Source: CAUTYU01 sp963545205
GTDB lineage: Bacteria > Desulfobacterota > Desulfovibrionia > Desulfovibrionales > Desulfomicrobiaceae
Assembly: GCA_963545205.1 (NCBI GenBank)
Contig: CAUUHW010000007.1
Span: 1 to 64,000, forward strand
Direction: 5' to 3'
DNA: 64,000 nt
Below are positions 1 to 7,750 of this stretch, in pieces; within the stretch, counting starts at the first letter, position 1; every line of letters begins with the position of its first letter. The translations under genes and the position numbers were made by a program. The notes under the pieces were generated by a model that made no database searches, was not told where the DNA came from, and was given only the letters and a program-made list of their open reading frames with translations.

Positions 1-53
1 ACGCCCAAGAAAATAATTCTTAGCCAAAAATAAAAAAAACGTCAATAAAAAAT

Positions 54-1736
54 TTACAAAAAATTCCGAAACGGGTGAAAAACAAAATCGGACAAGATAA
101 AAAATGAATTCTTATCAACAAGTTCGATCCTGTTTTTCTCTTTTTCAGAAAAAAGAATTTTCTCGTTTTTTTGAATCAAACGGCCATTCAACAAACAATA
201 CACACTGTCCGCGTCACCGGCCCAACCGCCTTCAAAGACATATTCCCCTTCCGGCAATTCAATTTCTCCACTGCGGGGAGCATACACAACGATCTTTTGC
301 CCACCTCCTGTCAAAACAAACGCCGGAGAATGGTACGGCCGCACGTCGAAAACAACAGGACGGACCTTTGTTCCGGGGGTTTCACGTTCTGCGCGAAACG
401 TCCACCGCTGTCCATTTTTTTTCACATACCGGGACAAAAACATCTCACGGCTCAAAACAATCTCCACACCAATGTCCTGACCACCATTATACACTCCGGG
501 CGGGTTGGCCACATATCCTTTCACATTCAGCACTTCTTCCTTTTGGCTGCCGAGCACGCCCTCCAAAACCAGCCGATCACCCTCCCGCGCCGCCACAATG
601 CTGCCCGCTGGAGAAAAAAACGTCTTGCCATTCAATTTATAGACAAAATCACCTTGTTGTCCCGCGTCCAGCTCTGCCTCCTGCCAATCAACAGCAATGG
701 AACGGATTTTTTTCCCATCAGCGTACAGATCCAGCGAATGAAAAGGACGAATCAGATAGCGTGATCCTTTCAGCAAATCATATCCCGGCCGGTCAGAGGC
801 AAACACGGCATAGGCGGCATGGGAATCCCGGGCTTCAAGCTGAACCATCAGCTCCGTACCCGCGCGCAAAGTAGCGCTGTTTTCCAGCGTCCTGCCGTTT
901 ATCTGCAAAAAGACATCATGCTCAAACCAGTCCCGCACTTCACTATTCACATCGCACTCCGCTTCCACTCCCATTTCCCGTAAAAAAGCCAGAGTGAGTG
1001 CCAGCTGCTGACGAACCTTCCAGTCCAGATCCGCAATGGACTTGCTGACCTCAATAGCCAGGGCGGGTATTTTTAACTGCGTCAGGGCGTAATAACTCAG
1101 GGATTTGCGCTGCTCAAGGTAGGGCGAACTGTTTTCGATTGTTCGGGTATTAAAAAGGGAAAAAGCGTATTTCTGCGGACGCACTTCGGGATTGAAATCC
1201 GCCAGGACACGGCGACATAGTTTTCCCAGATTTATCCCTTTATAAATTTCGGTATCAATAATCACCGACTGACCATACCGCTTGGGATTTTTATTCCCGT
1301 CCACATAGGTCGGGCTGTAAAAACCACTCCCCTCATGTAAATGAATGAGCCCATCACAGTTTTTAAGAATATACCGGACAGCCCTGGCCAGAATATCTTC
1401 GTAAAATTTTCCGTACTCCTGATCAAAACGGCGGTTCATATCCACGTTGACCTGACGCTGCCGCAAATGAACAGATGGCAGATTCGCCCGAGGAATAACT
1501 ATAAGCCGTCCTTTTTTGACCCGCGCGCGCCCCAGAAGCTCGGCTGTCATGTACCCGGAAGCCTCATCTCCCTGAATCCCGCCCTGTACCAGAATTGTCG
1601 GGCCGGCTTCCTGGCCCTCAAGGACATGCACAGTCAACGGATATTGAGTTTTTTCAAAAAAAACATACGAGGTATCCCCAAAAACCAAAGAACAGAAGCC
1701 CAGATTCCACAGCAGGGCCAGTAAAAAAATTCTCAT
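54..1736 (-). CDS. M99-like peptidoglycan DL-carboxypeptidase (Csd4/Pgp1-type)
   Basis: Exported zinc peptidase of about 560 residues. A hydrophobic N-terminus looks like a signal peptide. The metal site resembles Helicobacter Csd4, where a Gln replaces the usual first His: a QGDE segment, then HLHEGSG about 75 residues later, and a Glu in AIEVSK about 95 residues further on, matching the Csd4 catalytic Glu. Csd4 trims muropeptide tripeptides to dipeptides in the periplasm and is needed for helical shape. The roughly 300 C-terminal residues look beta-rich and are not assigned. I prefer the ATG at 1736, which forms an ATGA overlap with the upstream gene; a GTG 12 bases earlier would add four residues. 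It is the last gene of the operon and follows a YkuD-domain gene. Role inferred by family. Confidence 0.72.
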   Translation of the reverse strand: MRIFLLALLWNLGFCSLVFGDTSYVFFEKTQYPLTVHVLEGQEAGPTILVQGGIQGDEASGYMTAELLGRARVKKGRLIVIPRANLPSVHLRQRQVNVDMNRRFDQEYGKFYEDILARAVRYILKNCDGLIHLHEGSGFYSPTYVDGNKNPKRYGQSVIIDTEIYKGINLGKLCRRVLADFNPEVRPQKYAFSLFNTRTIENSSPYLEQRKSLSYYALTQLKIPALAIEVSKSIADLDWKVRQQLALTLAFLREMGVEAECDVNSEVRDWFEHDVFLQINGRTLENSATLRAGTELMVQLEARDSHAAYAVFASDRPGYDLLKGSRYLIRPFHSLDLYADGKKIRSIAVDWQEAELDAGQQGDFVYKLNGKTFFSPAGSIVAAREGDRLVLEGVLGSQKEEVLNVKGYVANPPGVYNGGQDIGVEIVLSREMFLSRYVKKNGQRWTFRAERETPGTKVRPVVFDVRPYHSPAFVLTGGGQKIVVYAPRSGEIELPEGEYVFEGGWAGDADSVYCLLNGRLIQKNEKILFSEKEKNRIELVDKNSFFILSDFVFHPFRNFL

Positions 1737-3013
1737 TGTTTTTTCCACTCTTCACGTACGATTTTCCAGCTATTTTCTCCGTCAGGCAATAGCAGCAATT
1801 CTTTCAATCCCCTGTCCTGATACCCAGTTGCGTCCGCAAAAATCTGGGTCGCGCTCACTACAACACCTTCAGGCACGTCTCTTATCTGGATATTTTCAAA
1901 CTCCACTCTGGTCGGCATGGCCTTGTTCCAGACTTCTTTTTTATGTTCGCAAATAGCCTGAAGTCCCTTACGCCGACCTTGGGCCGCTGTTTGCAGATAG
2001 CATGCTCCATAACGCTCCAGACTGCCCTTTTCCCACGCCTGCCGCCACGACTCCAGCCAGGCCAGAAGTTTTGGACGCCGCTGCTGCCGGTAAACCTTTT
2101 GTAATCCCAGATCCTTTCTTCGCCATTCCTCGCCAACGATCTTCCAGTTCCCATCTTTGTCCTTTTGCCAATAAAGACGCTTAATCCCTTCAAGGCTGCA
2201 GCCCGGAGCCTGATACAACTGACCAAAATATGTTACGGCATAGGAACCCGCGCATACCACACGCACGGAAGAAAGAAAAACATGAATCCAGGCGTAGCGA
2301 CGAAACAGGTTTCTTTTCTGGGCCGCAAAAGTGGAAAATGACCTTCCGGCAATACTGGCCTGCGGGTTGTACCCGGCAAAAAAAGCATCGCTTTTTGCAG
2401 ACCAGTTCCGGGCCCACTTCCCTGTCTTGTCCACCAACAAAGACAAATCTTCTGACGAACCGGCCTGTTCCCTGACCGGCAACGAGTTGACAATAAAAAC
2501 CGGTGTCCAGCCAAGCTGGCTCTGAGTCCTGAGCGCGTTCAGATTCTCATTGTCCATGGCCACGCACCCCCTGGTATCGCGGGGGACAATCAGGCGGCCA
2601 CGGCCATGAATCCAGATACCATAGCCTGTTTTTTGAGCGGCCTTGTCCACGGGATTGGGAAAATTCAAAACCAGAGCCTGTCCACCGTACAGCTCAAAAT
2701 CAAGCCCGTTTTCAATCCTGCGTTCAATAAAATACACGCCTTCCGGCGTACGCAGGTCACCTTCCACCAGTTTATCTCCTTTTGCCTGGCCTGTTGTACA
2801 GACAATTTCCCGCAAAAGCCCGCGTTTTTCACCATCATAGACAAAAAGTTTCTGCTGACTCTTGTCCACAACCAGCACGACACCCGGCACACCTTTCCAG
2901 GCAGGCACCAGCTCCTGCGCCCTGGCATCAGGAAAAAAGCAAAACAGACAGAAAAAGAAGCAGACAACGCCAATTTGCAAGTGCAGCAAGGAATATTCAA
3001 AACGAATTTTCAT
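1733..3013 (-). CDS. YkuD-domain L,D-transpeptidase/carboxypeptidase (Csd6/Pgp2-type)
   Basis: Exported protein of 426 residues with a hydrophobic N-terminus, a YkuD catalytic domain (about residues 44-160) and a C-terminal part that looks like an NTF2-type domain. The active-site signature is visible: His136 in IHGRG and Cys150 in TRGC. This domain order and length fit Csd6/Pgp2, which cut tetrapeptides to tripeptides in the periplasm instead of cross-linking. The tripeptide product is the substrate of Csd4, whose likely homologue is encoded next and overlaps by 4 bases. An ordinary L,D-transpeptidase role remains possible. Confidence 0.72.
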   Translation of the reverse strand: MKIRFEYSLLHLQIGVVCFFFCLFCFFPDARAQELVPAWKGVPGVVLVVDKSQQKLFVYDGEKRGLLREIVCTTGQAKGDKLVEGDLRTPEGVYFIERRIENGLDFELYGGQALVLNFPNPVDKAAQKTGYGIWIHGRGRLIVPRDTRGCVAMDNENLNALRTQSQLGWTPVFIVNSLPVREQAGSSEDLSLLVDKTGKWARNWSAKSDAFFAGYNPQASIAGRSFSTFAAQKRNLFRRYAWIHVFLSSVRVVCAGSYAVTYFGQLYQAPGCSLEGIKRLYWQKDKDGNWKIVGEEWRRKDLGLQKVYRQQRRPKLLAWLESWRQAWEKGSLERYGACYLQTAAQGRRKGLQAICEHKKEVWNKAMPTRVEFENIQIRDVPEGVVVSATQIFADATGYQDRGLKELLLLPDGENSWKIVREEWKKQ

Positions 3014-3074
3014 ACTTCAACTTCCAAAATACAATTTTTATCCAACACGTTCGCTGCAAAATTTCCCTGTAAAA

Positions 3075-3650
3075 TCACTGGAAGTTTTCCCAGACAAAAC
3101 TCGCACTTCCAAACGGTCCGGTAAGCAGCACGGAACATTCGCCCTTTGGCACAACAGGAAAATGCACACTGTACACCTCCTGCCAGGGAGTCCAGAAAGA
3201 AAAGGCTGAACGCAGTTTTGCCTCAGACCATTTCAATCTGCGGATTTCGAGCGGCTCAACCCGCTGCCCGTCAAAGCACAGATACAGTTTTCCAAACGAA
3301 CGAGGCAGATGCAACTCTACCTCTGTATTGCCCGCGAGCGCCACAATACAGTCCACTCCTCTGGTGTGGGCTTCCCGAACAGCATTTTGCCGAACCTGGT
3401 ATTCACCGGCGGGCAGGGCATAATCTTTTGCCTCTTTTTGCAGCGCACTCTGCCGCCACTGCCAGGATTTCAGCAGAACATGCACGTCAAGAGCAACCTC
3501 AATGCCATCGTAAAATGTGTGATGACGGGTCCAGGCTCTGGTCATATCTGCGTAATCAGAGTCCGGCCATAAAAAAGAGGCTGCCTGATGTTGGCAGCCT
3601 GCGCATAAAAACGACAAGAAAAGAAAAAGACAACGCGCGTAACTGTTCAT
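3075..3650 (-). CDS. Predicted lipoprotein, unknown function
   Basis: 191 residues. The start is set by ATG at 3650, one base after the pyrE stop, which gives a short basic-hydrophobic leader ending in LCAGC, a lipobox-like cleavage site with Cys19. An upstream extension in the same frame lies inside pyrE and is unlikely to be used. I recognise no domain in the mature part. It sits between pyrE and the two peptidoglycan hydrolase genes, so an envelope role is plausible but unproven. Confidence 0.6.
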   Translation of the reverse strand: MNSYARCLFLFLSFLCAGCQHQAASFLWPDSDYADMTRAWTRHHTFYDGIEVALDVHVLLKSWQWRQSALQKEAKDYALPAGEYQVRQNAVREAHTRGVDCIVALAGNTEVELHLPRSFGKLYLCFDGQRVEPLEIRRLKWSEAKLRSAFSFWTPWQEVYSVHFPVVPKGECSVLLTGPFGSASFVWENFQ

Positions 3651-3651
3651 T

Positions 3652-4224
3652 TCAAACCTGACCTTGACCTGCCTGCACAAGCTGCCGTCTGGTAAAAATA
3701 GACTGAAAGCTGTAGCCGGCATCAATACAATTTTGCCGCCCCCCCTGTTCCCGATCAAGAACACATACAACTCCGGCAACCACAAGACCAGCCTCACGCA
3801 CCCGCTCACAGGCCGTTAAAAGCGAGCCTCCGGTTGTGACGACATCTTCCAGCATACAAACCCTGTCACCTGCTGAAAAATTTTTCAGCCCCTCCAGATA
3901 CTGATTCGTACCGTGGCCTTTGGGCTGTTTGCGAACGATAAACGCGGGCAAAGGCGTTTTTTCAATATACGAAAGAAGCGACACCGAGCTGACAAGCGGG
4001 TCAGCGCCAAGCGTCATTCCGCCCACTCCTTGCACGCCGTCCATTTTTTGAATCATGCGCAAAAAAAGATGCGCGAGCAAAAACGCCCCCTCAGGGTGCA
4101 GGGCCGTATGCTTGCAATCAAAATAATAATCACTTTTCCGGCCGGAAGTCAGTGTAAACTCACCTTCAAGATAGGATTTTTCGAGCAAAATCTGTGCCAG
4201 ACGCTTTTTCATTTCTGCTTCCAT
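3652..4224 (-). CDS. pyrE: Orotate phosphoribosyltransferase
   Basis: 190-residue type I phosphoribosyltransferase. It joins orotate to PRPP to give OMP in pyrimidine synthesis. The PRPP loop is clear (VCMLEDVVTTGGS), with the FTLTSGRKSDYYFD start typical of PyrE and a VRKQPKGHG loop. Its ATG shares one base with the purB stop (TAATG). A second ATG at 4212, preceded by GGAAG, could also serve. Confidence 0.92.
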   Translation of the reverse strand: MEAEMKKRLAQILLEKSYLEGEFTLTSGRKSDYYFDCKHTALHPEGAFLLAHLFLRMIQKMDGVQGVGGMTLGADPLVSSVSLLSYIEKTPLPAFIVRKQPKGHGTNQYLEGLKNFSAGDRVCMLEDVVTTGGSLLTACERVREAGLVVAGVVCVLDREQGGRQNCIDAGYSFQSIFTRRQLVQAGQGQV

Positions 4225-5516
4225 TACTCAAATACCCGTCCAAAAATATGATCCACATGGCGCAGGTAATAGCCAGCGTCAAAAACCTCGGCCAACTGCT
4301 CCGCACTCAGGGTCTGCGTGATTCTCTCGTCTTTTTTTATTTCATCAGGAAAAAACAGCCGCTCGTTCCAGCAGCGCATGGCGACTTTCTGCACCATTTC
4401 ATAGGCGGCCTGACGGGCCATACCACTTCCAACAAGAGCCAGCAACAGGCGCTGCGAAAAATACAGGCCATACGAAGCAGCTAAATTACGGGCCATGTTT
4501 TCCGGCAAGATGCGCAGGCCGCGCAACAAAGCTGTCAGCCGCGCCAGCATATAGTCAACAAGGATGGTCGAGTCCGGCATGATCACCCGCTCAACCGAAG
4601 AATGGCTGATGTCCCGCTCATGCCAAAGCGGCATGTTTTCCATGGCCGCCAAAGCATTTGTCCGCACCAGACGAGCCAGCCCGCACAGATTTTCCGCGGA
4701 AATCGGATTTTTCTTATGCGGCATGGCCGAAGAGCCTTTTTGTCCAGGGCGAAACCCTTCTTCCACCTCCAGCACTTCCGTGCGCTGTAAATGGCGCAGC
4801 TCGGTACACAAACGCTCAATGCCTCCACCAATCAGGGCCAGGCTCGAAAAATAATGCGCGTACCGGTCACGCTGCACAATCTGGGTGGAAACCGGATCCG
4901 GTTTTAATCCCAACAGCTCACAGGCTCTGGCTTCAAGTTCCGGTTCAAGCTGGGCATACGTCCCAACAGCACCGGAAATCTTGCCATAGGCAACGCCGCA
5001 GACAGCCTGCTCAAAACGCTGACGATGCCGGCCAAATTCAGCGTAAAAACCAGCCAGCTTGAGACCAAAACTTGTCGGTTCAGCATGGATACCATGCGTG
5101 CGCCCTATAACCATCTGGTCTTTATGCGTAAAAGCCATCTCGCGCAGCACTTCCAGCAACCCGTCAAGACCCCGCAGGATAAGCCTGCCCGCGCGGGTTA
5201 AAAGCAGGGCATTGGCCGTGTCCACAATATCTGACGACGTGCAGCCAAGATGAATAAAACGGGCGGCAGGCCCGACCTTTTCTTCCACAGCCGTCAAGAA
5301 GGCAATAACATCATGATGGGTTGTCTGCTCAATCTGCAACACCCGTTCCAGGTCGAAATCAGCCCTGGCCCGGATGGTTGCCATATCTTCATGGCTGATA
5401 CGCCCAAGTTCCGTCCATGCCTCACAAACAGCGATTTCAACTTCCAGCCAGGCTCGAAAACGGGATTCCAGTGTCCAAAGGCTACCCATTTCCGCGCGGG
5501 TATATCTGTCAATCAT
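4224..5516 (-). CDS. purB: Adenylosuccinate lyase
   Basis: 430 residues, fumarase/aspartase superfamily. It acts twice in purine synthesis, on SAICAR and on adenylosuccinate. The superfamily signature GSSAMPHKKNP is at 261-271, with TSSD at 93-96 and RTHGIHAEP at 139-147. It is translationally coupled to pyrE and preceded by the FmdB-type gene on the same strand. Confidence 0.95.
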   Translation of the reverse strand: MIDRYTRAEMGSLWTLESRFRAWLEVEIAVCEAWTELGRISHEDMATIRARADFDLERVLQIEQTTHHDVIAFLTAVEEKVGPAARFIHLGCTSSDIVDTANALLLTRAGRLILRGLDGLLEVLREMAFTHKDQMVIGRTHGIHAEPTSFGLKLAGFYAEFGRHRQRFEQAVCGVAYGKISGAVGTYAQLEPELEARACELLGLKPDPVSTQIVQRDRYAHYFSSLALIGGGIERLCTELRHLQRTEVLEVEEGFRPGQKGSSAMPHKKNPISAENLCGLARLVRTNALAAMENMPLWHERDISHSSVERVIMPDSTILVDYMLARLTALLRGLRILPENMARNLAASYGLYFSQRLLLALVGSGMARQAAYEMVQKVAMRCWNERLFFPDEIKKDERITQTLSAEQLAEVFDAGYYLRHVDHIFGRVFE

Positions 5517-5545
5517 GAGATTTCCTTACAACCAGCGCCGCCTGT

Positions 5546-5839
5546 TCAGGACGCGGCAGCGGGAGACGATGCTACTGAACCGGAATCAATCTTGCCCGCC
5601 GAGGTTCCAGCCGCATTGTCAGCAGATTTTTCCCCGGCGGAAGTGCCGCCGGAAGGAGTACGGCCGGCGTAATCAGTTACATACCAGCCGGTTCCTTTCA
5701 GGACAAAAGAGGTATTGGACATTACCCTGACAGCACTTCCCCGGCACACAGGACAGGGTACGTTCTGCTCCTCAAAACCGGTTTGCCAGTTTTCAAAAAT
5801 CTGCTGGCATTTTTTACAGTTATACTCATAAATAGGCAT
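5546..5839 (-). CDS. FmdB-family zinc-ribbon regulatory protein
   Basis: 97 residues. It starts with the family hallmark MPIYEY and has two CxxC pairs (CKKC, CPVC) forming a small zinc ribbon, then a low-complexity Ser/Ala/Gly tail. The MPIYEY start fixes the ATG at 5839. Directly upstream is a run of 12 G after 11 T (coding-strand sense), only four bases from the start, so no normal Shine-Dalgarno is visible. Family function is poorly defined. A second family member lies at 32644-32892. Confidence 0.8.
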   Translation of the reverse strand: MPIYEYNCKKCQQIFENWQTGFEEQNVPCPVCRGSAVRVMSNTSFVLKGTGWYVTDYAGRTPSGGTSAGEKSADNAAGTSAGKIDSGSVASSPAAAS

Positions 5840-5843
5840 TATT

Positions 5844-5866
5844 CCCCCCCCCCCCAAAAAAAAAAA
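5844..5866. repeat. Homopolymer pair: C12 followed by A11
   Basis: Twelve C then eleven A on the plus strand, reading T11-G12 just before the start codon of the FmdB-type gene on the minus strand. Such tracts slip during replication and may alter initiation of that gene; they are also prone to sequencing error. Confidence 0.85.
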
Positions 5867-5899
5867 CGAATTTCCACGTTTTCGGACAAAATTTTTCCG

Positions 5900-6016
5900 C
5901 TACGCGGACTTGGCCGCTTCCTTTGCCTGTTTGATACGCAGTTTAAGGCGTTTTTTTCTCCGTCTGCGACGACGGTCCAGTTCTTTTTGCCTTTCAATCT
6001 TCTTGTGACTTCCCAT
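5900..6016 (-). CDS. Small arginine/lysine-rich protein (38 aa)
   Basis: A 38-codon frame with a strong Shine-Dalgarno (GGAGG, five bases before the ATG). The product begins MGSHKKIERQKELD, followed by a run of six Arg and KKRLKLRIKQAKEAAKSA. It is extremely basic and helical, like the short basic proteins often found in Desulfovibrio-type genomes. It could bind nucleic acid or the ribosome, but no function is established. Confidence 0.65.
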   Translation of the reverse strand: MGSHKKIERQKELDRRRRRRKKRLKLRIKQAKEAAKSA

Positions 6017-6419
6017 AGTATCCTCCAAATTTTTTATCAAAAAAACAGACGTTCACGCCTGGTGTTACGTACTTTTCACACAATGCTCCAAGCCCATAAA
6101 CGGGAAGCTATTAGTTCTTTTTTTTTTCACTGTCCAGCCCCCGATGCCTGGCCAAATCCACAGCCCGACTTTTGCAGAAAATAATTTTTGAACGCTGTAT
6201 TTCCTTTTTATTTTCAAACCGGGCGGAAGTCTTTTGTCAAAAAGCCCGAACATACACTTTTTCCCGGCGCGGCAGCAAGATTATGGTTTTCCATATATCG
6301 GCCCCCTGCCTGTCCCAGAAAATGACCTTGACCTCACCGCGACCAACAACTATTCTCCCTTTTTCAGGCAACAATGACCGGCATACGATTCAGCCAGTAT
6401 AACACAAAATGGCAAGCTA
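6017..6419. other. Intergenic region upstream of dnaA, possible oriC neighbourhood
   Basis: 403 bases that include the possible 45-aa frame. I looked for DnaA boxes (TTWTNCACA). The best is CTTTTCACA at 6072-6080 with one mismatch; AAATCCACA near 6155 and TATAACACA near 6397 have two each. There is no cluster of good boxes, so an origin cannot be supported here from sequence alone. Confidence 0.2.
6237..6374 (-). CDS. Possible small protein (45 aa) divergent from dnaA
   Basis: A short frame with TTG as the only reasonable start, reading LPEKGRIVVGRGEVKVIF and ending near RREKVYVRAF. Residue order and codon choice look protein-like, with alternating beta-type segments. No ATG, no clear ribosome site and no recognised family. 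It would account for part of the 400-base gap before dnaA. Confidence 0.25.
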   Translation of the reverse strand: MLPEKGRIVVGRGEVKVIFWDRQGADIWKTIILLPRREKVYVRAF

Positions 6420-7742
6420 TTGACAACACCAAACACGCATCAGCAAGCTCCTGTGTCACAAGTGGACACGAAAATAATTGTCGCGGACATAAAAAATACC
6501 TTGTGTTCCAAAGCGGGCAATGAACATATGGGACAAAGTCTTTCTTCCATCACCTTTGACTATAAGGACGGTACTCTTCGCCTTGCTTTTCCGCATGACA
6601 TTCTCAAAACATGGTTTCTGGAAAAACAAGCGGGCACGCTGAACACAATCATACGGCAACACCCTTCAATCACCGGCATAGAATACACCGTGCGCAGCGC
6701 TCCGCCAATAAAATCACGCCCAACACTGCAAAAAGCTGCCAGCCCTGAAAACCCCGCCCCCCGCTACTGCTTTGAAAATTTTCTGACCAACGCCAAAAAC
6801 GACTTCCCGTTCACCCTTTGTCAGGCCATTGCCAATCAGGACAAACCCAACTTTAATCCCCTTATTCTCTACGGAAAAAATGGACGGGGCAAAACCCATC
6901 TGCTGGAAGCGATTCTTGAAAAAATGGGCACGGCAGCCGCACATGGTTTCTGGGGCGATATTACCAGCCTGAACACGCTTTTTGCCAGGCTGAAGCGCGA
7001 CAATTTTTTTTCTGTTGCCAGCAGCTACCGTTTTTTATTTCTTGATGATTTCCACAAGATTATTGAGTTTCCCGACCTGCAAAACGAACTTATTCCCTTG
7101 TTTGACACGTTGTTAGCCCAGCAAAAACAAATGGTGTTTTGCACTTCCGTACCTGTAACTGATTTCGCGGACATGCTGCCACAGCTCAAATCCCGTCTGC
7201 TTGGCGGGGTGATTGCCTCGTTGAAAAAACCGGACATTGATATCAAGATCCGGTTTGTGCAAAGGGAAAGCAAACGGCGGGACCTTAAACTTGATAAAGA
7301 GCAGGTGTTTTATCTGGTCAGGCATTTTGACGATTTTCGCTCTCTGGAAGGCAGTCTGCTGAAAATCGCGGCCTACAAGCAATTAGTCAGCTCAGACCTG
7401 TCCCTCACTCTGCTTAAAAACATTGTCAGTGAGATCTCAGATAAAAATCAACCGCCGAGCGCGGAAAAAATCATCAGGGCTGTGTGCGACTATTACCAGA
7501 TTTCCGAGGAAGACATCCGCTCCAGCAAAAGGAAAAAAGCCATTGCGGGCGCGCGCCAGGTTGCCATATTCCTCTGCCGCACCTACCTGGGATTTTCCTT
7601 TCCAGCTCTGGGCACACTGTTCGGGAACAAGGACCATACCACGGCCTTATATAGTTTCAGAAAAATTGAACACCGGATAAAAAATGAACCGGAACTGAAA
7701 AAAGAACTGGCCCGCATTTATGCCACGGCCAAAACAAATTAG
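6420..7742 (+). CDS. dnaA: Chromosomal replication initiator DnaA (divergent)
   Basis: 440 residues with the full four-part plan: N-terminal domain (about 1-90), linker, AAA+ core and DNA-binding domain. Walker A is GKNGRGKT (152-159), Walker B is LFLDD (206-210), with a likely Arg finger in LKSRLLGGV (R259). The DnaA signature GNKDHTTALY (402-411) is recognisable, though GNKD replaces the usual GGRD. Start is TTG at 6420; no closer ATG keeps domain I. The spacing to dnaN is 8 bases. The core is clearly DnaA but more divergent than usual. Confidence 0.88.
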   Translation: MTTPNTHQQAPVSQVDTKIIVADIKNTLCSKAGNEHMGQSLSSITFDYKDGTLRLAFPHDILKTWFLEKQAGTLNTIIRQHPSITGIEYTVRSAPPIKSRPTLQKAASPENPAPRYCFENFLTNAKNDFPFTLCQAIANQDKPNFNPLILYGKNGRGKTHLLEAILEKMGTAAAHGFWGDITSLNTLFARLKRDNFFSVASSYRFLFLDDFHKIIEFPDLQNELIPLFDTLLAQQKQMVFCTSVPVTDFADMLPQLKSRLLGGVIASLKKPDIDIKIRFVQRESKRRDLKLDKEQVFYLVRHFDDFRSLEGSLLKIAAYKQLVSSDLSLTLLKNIVSEISDKNQPPSAEKIIRAVCDYYQISEEDIRSSKRKKAIAGARQVAIFLCRTYLGFSFPALGTLFGNKDHTTALYSFRKIEHRIKNEPELKKELARIYATAKTN

Positions 7743-7750
7743 GAACAATC

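Noticed and set aside
104..874. Long plus-strand frame opposite the M99-like gene
   Set aside because: It is the antisense shadow of a clear metallopeptidase gene and has His/Pro-rich composition with no domain.
6017..6419. DnaA-box cluster marking oriC
   Set aside because: Only one site with a single mismatch and two weaker ones; not enough for an origin call.
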